Source: CAVTWJ01 sp963849485
Lineage (GTDB): Bacteria > Oederibacteriota > Muellerivitia > Muellerivitales > Muellerivitaceae
Assembly (NCBI GenBank): GCA_963849485.1
Contig: CAWKIF010000162.1
Coordinates: 1-64,000, forward strand
Direction of reading: 5' to 3'
DNA length: 64,000 bases
Every line of letters starts with the position of its first letter. Position 1 is the first letter of the stretch. Made by a program: the position numbers and the translations under genes. Below are positions 54,351 through 63,388 of the stretch, in pieces. The notes under the pieces are model-generated. The model was not told the origin of the DNA and searched no databases. It saw nothing but the letters and a program-made list of their open reading frames with translations.

Positions 54351-56366
54351 TTAAAACGAAATTTTAGTTCCTACATAACCTGATAATCCCGGTGTCCCAT
54401 AACCGTAAACTTCCTCGTAATACTGGTTAAACAGATTATCCACCCGGGCAAACAACTTTACTTGTGTGTTTATCTGGAAGGATGCCCGAAGATTCACAAG
54501 AAAATATTTGCTTAATGTAACGGGGATATACGGAGAGGGGTAAGGCGGAAAGTCGATATCCGATCGGGCTCCTATATAGGTGGCCGTGGCCCCAACCTCG
54601 ACCGGACCAGACTGATAATCCATATCCGCCCTCGCTTGATCGGTGGGTTTTTGGAGCAGGGGGGAATAGGAAAGCATCGCTGGTTCATCGGTAATAATAT
54701 CGGTGTAGGTGTAGGTCCCCCGGACCACTAGCCCCGGGAGACCCTTGAACTCGACGAAGGTCTCAACCCCTTGGGTATGAAACTCGTCGCTATTGAGATA
54801 CTGTCCAGTGGTGTCGGAAGTACCTTCATAACTGATGAGGTTATCAAAATCATTGTGGAAGTAAGTCGCCCCAAAAACCAAAAAGGTTTTGCCAAGCGGC
54901 TGCTCAAAACCCAGGTCATAGCCCGTGCTGGTTTCCGGTTGAAGGTTCGAATTGCCCGTTGGAACAGGAGCGTACAATTGGTACAAAGTAGGCGCCGTGA
55001 ACCCTGTTCCATAGGTGGCTTTCAGTTTTGTTTCCAACGTTGGAAAAAAATAAGCCACACCGGCTTGGTAAGTCCCATGGGTCCCATAGGTGTTGTAGTC
55101 GTCGATTCGGCCACCCAGGTTCACGAAAAGCCTCTCATTGATATTGGTCTGGCTTTGCAGGAAAGAGCTTCCCATCCATTGGGTATTTAAAACCGCTGGA
55201 GTGGGAGAACCAGAATCAGAGGTCGTGTTTCCCCATTCCTCGGAACCTTGAAGACCCAACACCAAAGTTTCTTCACGGCTTAACCACAAATTGTTTTGCC
55301 AAATGATCTGGGCTGATTGCCCATCATAAGTGTCATGATAGGTATATGCGTTTAAATAGGCGGAATCCGCTACATCGGAATAGTCCCGATCATCATCGAC
55401 AAAGGAGACCATCAATAATTGCGTCCAATTACCCAGCGTCAATTTGGTTTTGCTACCCACTAAGAATTGTTTCTGGTTGACCCAATTGTTCGGATCATCC
55501 ATCCCGGGGCCCCCGCCACCATCAATGCTGGTTCGGGCCTGGCTGAAACGTATCAATAAATCCTCATGGAAATTGGTAACGGGGGCGGTTCCAAGCCTCA
55601 AGACACTGGAAAAATCACTATCTGGGTTGTTGAAACTATTTCCGAAAGATTTGTCGGCGGTAGGAAACCCGGCGGTGTTGAAATAGGACGTGCTGAGCGA
55701 ATAATAGTTTTTCGAATCCCCACCTTGGGCCGAGGCCGCTTCCCGGAAGGTGCCATAGGAACCGCCCTCAAAAAGCGCTGAACCACCGGCAGGTCCAACC
55801 CCTTCTGGGGTAATGATATTAATCACACCGGCCACAGCATTGGATCCATAGAGGGTACTTTGAGCCCCCCGTACCACTTCGATCCTTGAAACACCGTCCA
55901 ATGAAAGTTGATCCAAGTAATCGTAAGAGCGGGAAGTGCCCGAAGGATCGTAAAGAGGAATACCATCTATCATGACAACCGTATTTCCGTCATTGGCCCC
56001 CCGCGTATAAATCGAGGCGGTTTGACCCGGACCACCAGATTGAGCAATATCCAATCCTGGAACCTCTTGAAGAGCCTCCATCACGGTACTTGATTGTTTC
56101 TTCTCCAAGTCTTGCGCGGTGATGACAGTTATGGAATTAGGCACCTGGCTAACGGGCGTATCCAACCGGTTGGCGGTCACCACGACCTCAGGCAAAGCCA
56201 CAGGGGCCTGAGCCGAAAGGGTATTGGTGTTGGATTCGACCGTTAAAGTATTACCGGAAGGCTCTGAAACGGGTGGGTCCGCCAAAAGGAATGAAGAGGA
56301 ACCGACTGAAATGAAAAAAGCTGAAGCCAAAAGAAAAGCACGGCCAAAACATGAAAACTTTGACAT
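54351..56366 (-). CDS. btuB: TonB-dependent vitamin B12 receptor
   Basis: 671 residues: signal peptide (about 1-28), a low-complexity stretch, TonB box (LPEVVVTANR at about 58-67), plug domain (VPNSITVITAQDLEKKQSS ... YTRGANDGNTVVMIDGIPLYDP) and a C-terminal 22-stranded barrel ending in Phe (VGTKISF). Assigned as BtuB because it follows a cobalamin riboswitch and sits beside btuF-btuC-btuD. An RBS-sequestering hairpin covers its start (see riboswitch). Length and architecture are normal for BtuB. Confidence 0.92.
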   Translation of the reverse strand: MSKFSCFGRAFLLASAFFISVGSSSFLLADPPVSEPSGNTLTVESNTNTLSAQAPVALPEVVVTANRLDTPVSQVPNSITVITAQDLEKKQSSTVMEALQEVPGLDIAQSGGPGQTASIYTRGANDGNTVVMIDGIPLYDPSGTSRSYDYLDQLSLDGVSRIEVVRGAQSTLYGSNAVAGVINIITPEGVGPAGGSALFEGGSYGTFREAASAQGGDSKNYYSLSTSYFNTAGFPTADKSFGNSFNNPDSDFSSVLRLGTAPVTNFHEDLLIRFSQARTSIDGGGGPGMDDPNNWVNQKQFLVGSKTKLTLGNWTQLLMVSFVDDDRDYSDVADSAYLNAYTYHDTYDGQSAQIIWQNNLWLSREETLVLGLQGSEEWGNTTSDSGSPTPAVLNTQWMGSSFLQSQTNINERLFVNLGGRIDDYNTYGTHGTYQAGVAYFFPTLETKLKATYGTGFTAPTLYQLYAPVPTGNSNLQPETSTGYDLGFEQPLGKTFLVFGATYFHNDFDNLISYEGTSDTTGQYLNSDEFHTQGVETFVEFKGLPGLVVRGTYTYTDIITDEPAMLSYSPLLQKPTDQARADMDYQSGPVEVGATATYIGARSDIDFPPYPSPYIPVTLSKYFLVNLRASFQINTQVKLFARVDNLFNQYYEEVYGYGTPGLSGYVGTKISF

Positions 56367-56368
56367 GA

Positions 56369-56406
56369 GCCCTACCCCCGAGGCCGAAGGCTTTAGGGGA
56401 AAGGGC
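56369..56406 (-). promoter_or_regulatory. RBS-sequestering hairpin of btuB
   Basis: Read on the minus strand, GCCCT..CCCC..GCC pairs in nested order with GGC..GGGG..AGGGC, immediately before ATG 56366. The 3' arm includes GGGGG(TAGGG), the ribosome-binding site. The hairpin is the expected expression platform of a translational cobalamin riboswitch. Confidence 0.8.
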
Positions 56407-56477
56407 AGGGAGGAAAACCTGAAAAAGGCTTAACTCGCCACTTCTTATTCCCGAAGAAGCATTCGAAGATTTCTCAA

Positions 56478-56621
56478 GGCCGGTCTCCTGGCTTGGGGCA
56501 TTCGACTCCTTGGGCCTTCCCGTTTTTTCAAACAGTGACACAAGAAAAAATAACGCCCCTTACAGTGGCGGGTCCGCGCCGGATTCGCACCGGCTTCCCG
56601 AACACCTTAAGTTGGTTCACT
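56478..56621 (-). ncRNA. cobalamin riboswitch (btuB)
   Basis: On the minus strand about 145 nt with the conserved core CGAATCCGGCGCGGACCCGC, the CCACTGT region and the 3' AGCCAGGAGACC. These are the AdoCbl-binding box and peripheral stem features of the Cobalamin family. It lies between the promoter at 56621-56649 and btuB. Confidence 0.93.
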
Positions 56622-56649
56622 TAATACTCTTCTTTATTATTCGTGTCAA
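56621..56649 (-). promoter_or_regulatory. promoter of the btuB riboswitch transcript
   Basis: TTGACA (56649-56644 minus strand) and TATTAA (56626-56621) are 17 bp apart, directly in front of the cobalamin riboswitch. Confidence 0.75.
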
Positions 56650-56674
56650 CGCATAAAACCAACAGGGTTAGAAC

Positions 56675-57526
56675 TTACTTAGATATTCCATTAAAGATTT
56701 GATCCAAGGTTTGTGCTAATCCCAATACCGTGGGTCCGGGTATTAGGTCTTCATCTTTCGTCAAATAATAGACGTGATTTTCTTGGACCGCCTTCAGAGA
56801 TATCAATTTCTTCCATTCCTTCTGAGCGGTTTCCACCATTCCATGTGTCGACTGGTCCGCTGGCATGGAATCCACAATTACATCCGGGTTCTCCTCAATT
56901 AATCTTTCCTTCGAAACCAACGGATAGGCAGTACCCGCGCCTTCCATGACGTTTCTACCCCCGCAGAGGGCGATGATCTCATTCACAAAAGAATGCGGAC
57001 CGGCCGCGTACATCTGCCTCAAACTCCCGGCGTCATGGCCCACAATGAAAAGAATGGAAACTTTCTCGCGCTTTCCGGCTTCTTCCCGGAATTTTCCAAT
57101 CTCTCCTTGTAACCGAATCTTAGCTGTTTCCGCCTGTTTTTCCCGGCCCAAAAGTTTACCCAATCGGTCATAACTTTCAAAAACGTCTTTCAAAGTGGAA
57201 TCATCCTGAATAAAAATGGGTATATTCAATTTTTCAAGGGTCGTGATCGTATCTGAATGAAAAGGAAGGAGAAGGACGATATCCGGTTTGAGTGAGACAA
57301 TTTTTTCCATATTGGGGTTATAAAAACCGCCCACTTTTTCTTTTAACTTCGCCTCGGAAGGATACTTGCAAAAATCTGTAACACCGATCAACTGATTCTG
57401 AGCGCCAATGTCATAAATGATCTCGGTCAAGTTCGGAGACATGGAAATTACCCGATGGGGGATGTCGACGGCCCAAGAATTCACTACCAGAGCAAAAAAC
57501 ACCATAAGGAATGAAATTCCCTTCAT
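56675..57526 (-). CDS. btuF: periplasmic vitamin B12-binding protein
   Basis: 283 residues with a signal peptide (about 1-20, MKGISFLMVFFALVVNSWA). The fold is the class III (helical backbone) binding protein: RVISMSPNLTEIIYDIGAQNQLIGVTDFCKYP, FYNPNMEKIVSLKPDIVL and VLGLAQTLDQIF. It delivers cobalamin to BtuCD. It overlaps bluB by 4 nt. Iron-siderophore binding proteins look similar, but the cluster supports B12. Confidence 0.9.
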   Translation of the reverse strand: MKGISFLMVFFALVVNSWAVDIPHRVISMSPNLTEIIYDIGAQNQLIGVTDFCKYPSEAKLKEKVGGFYNPNMEKIVSLKPDIVLLLPFHSDTITTLEKLNIPIFIQDDSTLKDVFESYDRLGKLLGREKQAETAKIRLQGEIGKFREEAGKREKVSILFIVGHDAGSLRQMYAAGPHSFVNEIIALCGGRNVMEGAGTAYPLVSKERLIEENPDVIVDSMPADQSTHGMVETAQKEWKKLISLKAVQENHVYYLTKDEDLIPGPTVLGLAQTLDQIFNGISK

Positions 57527-58185
57527 GGCTCAACCTTCCTACCCCACTGCTCGTAATAAACAAGATCGGAAGTAGGCAACTGGGGGAGCCAGCCCAAGGT
57601 CTTAAGTTCAGGTTCCGAGGCGAAAAGATCGGTATAACCCACGCAAAGGTAAGCGATTGGCACCACGCCCTGGGGAAGGCCCATTAAGTCTGCTAATTCA
57701 TCGGGCTTAATGATGCTTACCCAACCCACTCCGACACCCTCGCAACGGGCGGCCAGCCACAGGTTCTGCACGGCGCAAACCGCGCTGTACAAATCCATAT
57801 CCGGTTGGCTGGTGCGGCCCAGAACCACCGGACCGAACCGGTTCCGATCGCAAGTGACGCAAAGATTCAAGGCTGAATCCAAGATTCCTTCCAGTTTCAG
57901 GGAAGCGTAGGTTTCCCCCTTTCCCCCTGGAAACATTTTCCGGGCCTCTTCGTTGGCCCGTAGAAAAGCTCCATGAACCTTTTTACGGATCTCTTGGTTC
58001 CTGATGACAATAAAATTCCAGGGTTGGCTATAACCCACGGAGGGAGCGCACATGGCGGCACCCAGGATTCTTTCCAAGATCTCGGGGGCTACTGAATCGC
58101 TTTTGAACCGCCGGACATCCCGCCTTTCCCGAATCACCCGATAAATCACATTTCGTTCATTTTCATCATAAGTAGATGGGCCCAT
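57523..58185 (-). CDS. bluB: 5,6-dimethylbenzimidazole synthase
   Basis: 220 residues. BluB/nitroreductase-fold motifs are clear: RRDVRRFKSDSVAPEILERIL, AAMCAPSVGYSQPWNFIVIRN, GGKGETYASLKLEG and GVGVGWVSIIKPDELADLMGLPQG. BluB cleaves reduced FMN with oxygen to make DMB, the lower ligand of B12. It lies between btuC and btuF, meaning the organism both imports corrinoids and can make the ligand for remodelling. Confidence 0.95.
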   Translation of the reverse strand: MGPSTYDENERNVIYRVIRERRDVRRFKSDSVAPEILERILGAAMCAPSVGYSQPWNFIVIRNQEIRKKVHGAFLRANEEARKMFPGGKGETYASLKLEGILDSALNLCVTCDRNRFGPVVLGRTSQPDMDLYSAVCAVQNLWLAARCEGVGVGWVSIIKPDELADLMGLPQGVVPIAYLCVGYTDLFASEPELKTLGWLPQLPTSDLVYYEQWGRKVEP

Positions 58186-58209
58186 GATTTCCCCATACCT
58201 CTCTTTCGA

Positions 58210-59223
58210 TCAACTTTGTACGTAGGTTTGACGTTTAAAAAGAAGTAATAAAAGAACAGGCACCCCCAAGAGAGCCGTCAAAACACCGACCGGTAATTCG
58301 GTAGCGCCAAAAAATGAGCGGCAAAGGGTATCGCAGATCATGAGAAATGTGGCTCCACCCAAGGCGCTTCCAACCAACAACCCCCGGTGGTCGTTCCCAA
58401 CCAAGAAACGACAGATATGGGGCACGATCAACCCCACAAAAGCGATCGGACCCGTCCAAGCGACAACGGCGCTAGTCAATAAGGAAGCGGAGAAAACAGA
58501 CAACCAAATCACCTGAACTGCAGGCACACCCTTAACCCTTGCCAACTCTTCGCCCGCCGACAGCAGATTTAATTCCCTGGAAAGGGAATAGAGAATTAAA
58601 AAAACCACGGCAAAAAGCACGAAGCCGCCCTCTAGGGACGCGTAATCCACCATGTCCAGACTTCCCATGAGCCAATGCATCATGGTGAAGCTTTGAGAAA
58701 AGTCGGCCAAAAAATAAAAGAGCAATACAATGGCACTAAAAAAATAATTAATCCCCACCCCCGCGAGAAGAAGGGTGGTGGCGGAAAAGGACCGAATCAA
58801 CACCGCCAAGGAATAAACCAGGAAGAGGGAAACCATCGCGCCCAAAAAGGCGAAAAGGGTGACTAGGGATAGCCCTCCCCAGCCCATCGTCCAGCCCAAG
58901 CCGATGGCCGCGACCGCCCCGAAAGAGCTTCCCCCCGCAATTCCCAGGGTGAAGGGGCAGGCCAGGGGGTTGCGAAGCACTGCTTGAAAGACTACTCCAG
59001 AAACGGACATAGCCGCTCCCGCCAGGGCTGCCAAAAGAATCCGGCTCAACCGGACTTGGAAAAAGATCTCCGCGTCCTGATTGCCTGGGGCGGGAGGCCA
59101 AACTTGGAAAACCTTGGAGAAAGAAATGGAAGTGGATCCCAACAAGGGGCAGACGAACAGACTCACTAAAAAAAGTAAGAAAAGAACCCAAAGCGTTAAT
59201 CTTTTTTGGAATGAGGAAATCAT
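58210..59223 (-). CDS. btuC: vitamin B12 ABC transporter permease
   Basis: 337 residues with about ten membrane segments. FecCD/BtuC-type signatures include LAALAGAAMSVSGVVFQAVLRNPLACPFTLGIAGGSSFGA and GPIAFVGLIVPHICRFLVGNDHRG. It forms the BtuCD pore. It overlaps btuD by 4 nt. Family paralogues carry siderophores; the neighbours indicate B12. Confidence 0.93.
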   Translation of the reverse strand: MISSFQKRLTLWVLFLLFLVSLFVCPLLGSTSISFSKVFQVWPPAPGNQDAEIFFQVRLSRILLAALAGAAMSVSGVVFQAVLRNPLACPFTLGIAGGSSFGAVAAIGLGWTMGWGGLSLVTLFAFLGAMVSLFLVYSLAVLIRSFSATTLLLAGVGINYFFSAIVLLFYFLADFSQSFTMMHWLMGSLDMVDYASLEGGFVLFAVVFLILYSLSRELNLLSAGEELARVKGVPAVQVIWLSVFSASLLTSAVVAWTGPIAFVGLIVPHICRFLVGNDHRGLLVGSALGGATFLMICDTLCRSFFGATELPVGVLTALLGVPVLLLLLFKRQTYVQS

Positions 59224-60029
59224 GGGACGAGAGCCTTTCTTTTCTTTCCCGCCTGGGCGGGGACGAAATAAGGCCGACTCCCCGGAATCCTCACGGTAAT
59301 TACCCGGACGCCATGGAGAGCCTGAATCGTCTTCGGAGTTAATACCGATGTAGAAGGCCCATCCATGATTTTCTTTCCTTCCTTCATCAGCACCAAGCGG
59401 TTCAGGTAACGTCCTGCCAAGTTCAGCTCATGGGTGGCGACGACCACCGTCAGGCATTCCTCCTGATGGAGCTTCTGGATGATCTCAAAGAGGCGGATTT
59501 GGTGGGGAAGGTCCAGGGACAAGGTGGGTTCGTCCAGAAGCAGCACCTCGGGCGTCTGGGCCAGAGCGGAAGCCAAAAGAACCCTTTGCTTCTCCCCTCC
59601 CGAGAGCTCCTCGTAAAGCCGGTCCTTAAAATTCAGGGCGTCACAGAGATCCAATGCACGATCGCAAATCTCTCTGTCTTTTTTCCCCAAAGGTTCGAAA
59701 CGTCTCAAATGAGGATAACGTCCCATCTCCACCACTTCCCGTACACCCAATGGAAAGGTGAAGTAAAGGGATTGGGGGACATAGGCTATTTTCCGGGCCC
59801 GATCCCGCGCGGGTAGGTGCTTAAGGGGATGGTTTTCCAATTTGATTTCCCCAGTTCGTGGAACTAACAAACCCGCCATCAACCTCAAGAGAGTGGATTT
59901 ACCAGCGCCATTGGGACCCAACAAGCCGACCAATTCCCCTTTTCCTATGGCGAGACTTGTCGGATAAAGCTCAAAGGAAGTTAGTGCGGGATAACGGAAG
60001 GAAAGGTTATGAATCTCAAAAAGAGACAT
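59220..60029 (-). CDS. btuD: vitamin B12 ABC transporter ATP-binding protein
   Basis: 269 residues from ATG 60029 (alternative ATG/TTG near 60050). Walker A GPNGAGKST, signature LSGGEKQR, Walker B VLLLDEPTLSLD and the switch His (VATHELN) are intact. It powers transport through BtuC. First gene of btuD-btuC-bluB-btuF, controlled by the upstream riboswitch. Confidence 0.94.
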   Translation of the reverse strand: MSLFEIHNLSFRYPALTSFELYPTSLAIGKGELVGLLGPNGAGKSTLLRLMAGLLVPRTGEIKLENHPLKHLPARDRARKIAYVPQSLYFTFPLGVREVVEMGRYPHLRRFEPLGKKDREICDRALDLCDALNFKDRLYEELSGGEKQRVLLASALAQTPEVLLLDEPTLSLDLPHQIRLFEIIQKLHQEECLTVVVATHELNLAGRYLNRLVLMKEGKKIMDGPSTSVLTPKTIQALHGVRVITVRIPGSRPYFVPAQAGKKRKALVP

Positions 60030-60171
60030 GGGTTCCCCAAGCATGACCATTCAGTTGAAAAGCAAAGGGAGGGAAGACTTCTTTGGATCGCTGACGTCTA
60101 AAAGAAGCACAAAGCCCATTCCTCGAGGCTTGCTTTCCTTGCCGAATCGAAAAGATCGGCAATTTCATTCA

Positions 60172-60308
60172 AAGCCGGTTTCCTGACTTGGGACTTACCT
60201 TCCAGGCCTTCCCGTTCAGAGGACAGTGGCTCTTGGAAAAAAAATTCATCCCTTACAGTGGCGGGTCCGCACCGGATTCACACCGGTTTCCCGAACACTT
60301 TGAATGGC
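60172..60308 (-). ncRNA. cobalamin riboswitch (btuD operon)
   Basis: On the minus strand about 135 nt with the core GTGAATCCGGTGCGGACCCG, CCACTGT, and 3' AAGTCAGGAAACCGGC. Sequence is very similar to the copy before btuB but clearly a separate element. Between the promoter at 60313-60341 and btuD. Confidence 0.93.
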
Positions 60309-60312
60309 ACCT

Positions 60313-60341
60313 ATTAAAGATAGGGCCATGGGTACTGTCAA
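60313..60341 (-). promoter_or_regulatory. promoter of the btuD riboswitch transcript
   Basis: TTGACA (60341-60336 minus strand) and TTTAAT (60318-60313) with a 17-bp spacer, immediately upstream of the riboswitch. Confidence 0.72.
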
Positions 60342-60486
60342 GGCCGGCATTCGCAGGGTTTAAAACTGATAAAAGTCGGGTTTTATCACGAATCTTTCCG
60401 GTTTCTTATTTCCTGAATAATTATTGAGGATGTTTCCGGAAATCCCTACTCTAGCTTTAGGTTTAGAGATTCGCGAGGAGACACCT

Positions 60487-61827
60487 ATGGACGCCTTGAC
60501 GCTGGCCCGGGCACAGTTTGGTTTCACAATCGCTTTCCATTACATTTTTCCACCCTTCAGTATCGGGCTGGGTCTGATCCTGGTCTTCATAGAAGGCTTC
60601 TACTTCTTCACTAAGAAAACCCTGTACCTGGAAATGGCAAAGTTTTGGAGCAGGATTTTCGGCTTGGTATTTGCCATCGGCGTGGCCACCGGTATCGTGA
60701 TGGAATTCCAATTCGGAACCAACTGGTCCAATTATTCCCGGTTCGTAGGGGATGTTTTTGGAAGTGCCCTGGCGGCGGAGGGTGTCTTTGCCTTTTTCTT
60801 AGAATCAGGTTTCCTGGCTCTTCTTCTTTTTGGGTGGGACCGGCTGGGGCGGGGGACCCATCTTTTTTCCACTCTCATGGTCTGCTTCGGGGCCCATTTC
60901 AGCGCCATTTGGATCGTCATCGCTAATTCCTGGCAACAAACCCCGGCGGGTTATCATTTGGTTGGGGAAGGGATGAGTCAGCGGGCCCAAATTACCGATT
61001 TTTGGGCCATGGTCTTTAACCCCTCCGCCATCGACCGTATTTTCCATGTCTACATGGGCGCTTGGCAGGCGGGAGCCTTTGCCGTATTGAGCGTGAGTGC
61101 CTACTACCTTCTTCGCAATAAAAATCAGGAATTCGCAAAGGCCTCGCTCAAAATCGCCTTAGGGGTCGCCTGCGTGGCGTCTCTTTTACAGTTGGTTTCA
61201 GGGCACCACAGCGGCCAAGTCGTGGCTCAAACCCAGCCCGCCAAACTGGCCGCTTATGAGGGGCATTTTCCCGCCCTCGCTCCAGCGGATGGGTATCTCT
61301 TCGGTTGGGTCGACGAGAAAGCCGGACAAACTCATGGTATCGCCGTGCCGGGACTTTTAAGTTATCTGATCTCGGGAAATTTCAACACGCCGGTGACGGG
61401 TCTCTCCTCCTTCCCTCCCGATAAAAGGCCCCCGGTCAACTTCGTGTTCCAGACCTACCATGCCATGATCCTCATTGGGCTCCTGCTTATCCTGATAGCA
61501 TGGGGCGGGGCTTTTCTCCTTTGGATTGGAAAACTTTATGGAACACGCTGGTTTCTCTGGGTTTTGGTATTTTCCGTGCTCCTTCCCCAAGCCGCGAACC
61601 AATTGGGGTGGTTCTCGGCCGAGGTGGGCCGCCAACCCTACATTGTTTATCACTTGATGACGACCGCCGAGGGAATCTCAAAAACCGTGACAGCTCCTGA
61701 GATCCTGACCTCCCTCATTCTTTTCACCCTGATCTACCTATTATTGCTGGTTCTTTTCATCTATCTCTTAAACGATAAAATCCAACACGGCCTGCACATG
61801 AAAGTGGAGGAGGGACACCGCGCATGA
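60487..61827 (+). CDS. cydA: cytochrome bd ubiquinol oxidase subunit I
   Basis: 446 residues from ATG 60487 (GAGGAG site), the canonical MDALTLARAQFGFTIAFHYIFPP start. The heme-ligand His in AFHYIFPPFSIG, EFQFGTNW, GMSQRAQITDF and the conserved Q-loop region (PVNFVFQTYHAMI) are present, and the Q-loop is of the short type. About nine membrane segments. With CydB it reduces oxygen at high affinity, using quinol and making a proton gradient. Confidence 0.96.
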   Translation: MDALTLARAQFGFTIAFHYIFPPFSIGLGLILVFIEGFYFFTKKTLYLEMAKFWSRIFGLVFAIGVATGIVMEFQFGTNWSNYSRFVGDVFGSALAAEGVFAFFLESGFLALLLFGWDRLGRGTHLFSTLMVCFGAHFSAIWIVIANSWQQTPAGYHLVGEGMSQRAQITDFWAMVFNPSAIDRIFHVYMGAWQAGAFAVLSVSAYYLLRNKNQEFAKASLKIALGVACVASLLQLVSGHHSGQVVAQTQPAKLAAYEGHFPALAPADGYLFGWVDEKAGQTHGIAVPGLLSYLISGNFNTPVTGLSSFPPDKRPPVNFVFQTYHAMILIGLLLILIAWGGAFLLWIGKLYGTRWFLWVLVFSVLLPQAANQLGWFSAEVGRQPYIVYHLMTTAEGISKTVTAPEILTSLILFTLIYLLLLVLFIYLLNDKIQHGLHMKVEEGHRA

Positions 61828-62846
61828 ATTTCGACTATCCGACTCTTTGGTTTATTTTGGTGGGCTCCCTCTTCATGGGCTACGCTATTCTTGACGGTTT
61901 TGACCTGGGCGTGGGCGCGCTGCATTTGTTTGTGAGTGAAGACCGGGACCGCCGGATTTTCCTGAACGCCATCGGCCCGATCTGGGATGGGAATGAGGTG
62001 TGGTTAGTGACGGGGGGAGGCGCCCTTTTCGCCGCTTTCCCCGAAGTCTACGCCACCGTCTTCTCGGGTTTTTACCTGGCCTTCATGCTGTTGTTGCTGG
62101 CCCTGATCTTCCGGGCGGTGGCCATTGAGTTCCGCAGCAAACAATCCATGACCTGGTGGCGCCAGCTTTGGGATATCAGCTTTTCAGTTTCAAGCGTAGT
62201 CTCGAGCCTCCTGGTGGGGATTGCGATGGGCAACATCGCATGGGGAGTGCCCCTCGGCCCCGACCATGAGTTTGCCGGAAGTTTCCCGGGCTTATTGAAC
62301 CCCTACTCATTACTACTGGGATTCACGACCCTCGCCCTCTTCATGATGCACGGTTCTATCTATATCGTTCTCAAGACCGAGGGTGCACTGCAGGAAAAAC
62401 TCAAAGGCTGGGTCAAGAACACCATGATCCTTTTCATCCTCCTTTATTCGCTCACGACCATGGCCACGCTTCTATACGCTCCACACATGCTTTTAAGCCT
62501 GCAGGCCCATCCCATTCTTTTTGCCTTGCCGGTCTTGAGCGTCCTTGCGATCGCTAACATCCCCCGAAATGTGAACCGGGGTCAGGGTTTCGGCGCCTTT
62601 CTCTCTTCTTGCGCTGCTTGCGCGAGTCTCATGGCACTCTTCGGGATCGGAATGTATCCCAACATGGTTTATTCCAAGCCCTTTCCAGAGAACAGCCTTA
62701 CCATTTACAATTCTTGTTCTTCCTTGAAAACACTCCACATCATGACGATCATCGCGGCCATTGGCATGCCCTTGGTCCTCTCCTATACCGCGAGCATTTA
62801 TTGGGTCTTCCGAGGAAAGGTGAAATTAGATTCCAACAGTTATTGA
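61824..62846 (+). CDS. cydB: cytochrome bd ubiquinol oxidase subunit II
   Basis: 340 residues, overlapping cydA by 4 nt. WFILVGSLFMGYAILDGFDLGVGALHLF, NAIGPIWDGNEVWLVTGGGALFAAFPEVYA and GIAMGNIAWGVPL are diagnostic CydB motifs; eight membrane segments. No CydX-like short gene is visible downstream; the next 540 bp are the origin region. Confidence 0.96.
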   Translation: MNFDYPTLWFILVGSLFMGYAILDGFDLGVGALHLFVSEDRDRRIFLNAIGPIWDGNEVWLVTGGGALFAAFPEVYATVFSGFYLAFMLLLLALIFRAVAIEFRSKQSMTWWRQLWDISFSVSSVVSSLLVGIAMGNIAWGVPLGPDHEFAGSFPGLLNPYSLLLGFTTLALFMMHGSIYIVLKTEGALQEKLKGWVKNTMILFILLYSLTTMATLLYAPHMLLSLQAHPILFALPVLSVLAIANIPRNVNRGQGFGAFLSSCAACASLMALFGIGMYPNMVYSKPFPENSLTIYNSCSSLKTLHIMTIIAAIGMPLVLSYTASIYWVFRGKVKLDSNSY

Positions 62847-63388
62847 TTTCAAGTGGAGTAAAAAGGCTCTTTACATTTTTCCTGTCAATAGCCCGGTCTT
62901 GATTTTCGGTATAAATATTTTTTTTTCCAAACATAAAATTTTCTTGACTTAGTCGTTAAAAGGTTTAAAAGGAGTGAGCAAGTTAATTTTTTGAAAACTT
63001 AACCACGAAAAAAAATTTTTTCGTCTTCGCTTTTCACAACCCGCGAACCACGAAAAAATTTTTTTCGTCTTAAGGCTTTTTAGAAAGTGAATATGTGGAT
63101 AGATGTGAATAAAAGGTGAATAAAGTCCAGTGGGTTGAAAATCATAAATTTTCAATCTCGCGCCTTTTTTTTCAGAAATTCACATGGTGTTTTAAATCGG
63201 CTTAAAAGTTGTCCACAGATCTATTCACAATTGTGCATAACTTTTGATTCGTTATATTTTTTAAAAATTTGAAGTTTTATTAATCATTTTAAGCCTGGTG
63301 ATATGTTGGGGATAAATTGAGTTTGATTGAATAAAAAGGGCCTTTTTAAAGGGTTTTATAGGTTTTTAAGTTTGAGGGAGGCTTGTGG
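62847..63388. other. candidate replication origin region (oriC) upstream of dnaA
   Basis: 540 bp of AT-rich DNA without genes. It contains five DnaA-box-like 9-mers: TGTGGATAG (63094), TGTGAATAA (63104), TTGTCCACA (63209), CTATTCACA (63221) and TGTGCATAA (63232), each one base or so from the TTATCCACA/TGTGGATAA consensus. An AT-rich stretch (63250-63300) resembles a DNA unwinding element, and two A-tract palindromic repeats (63001-63071) precede the boxes. The 3' end abuts dnaA. Confidence 0.78.
63001..63071. repeat. A-tract palindromic direct repeats
   Basis: Two nearly identical 26-27 bp units (63001-63027 and 63046-63071), each AACCACG followed by A7-A8 then T6-T8 and CGTCTT. Each is a long A-tract/T-tract palindrome (CGAAAA..TTTTCG). 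They are likely intrinsically bent and lie on the cydB side of the putative oriC. Confidence 0.8.
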
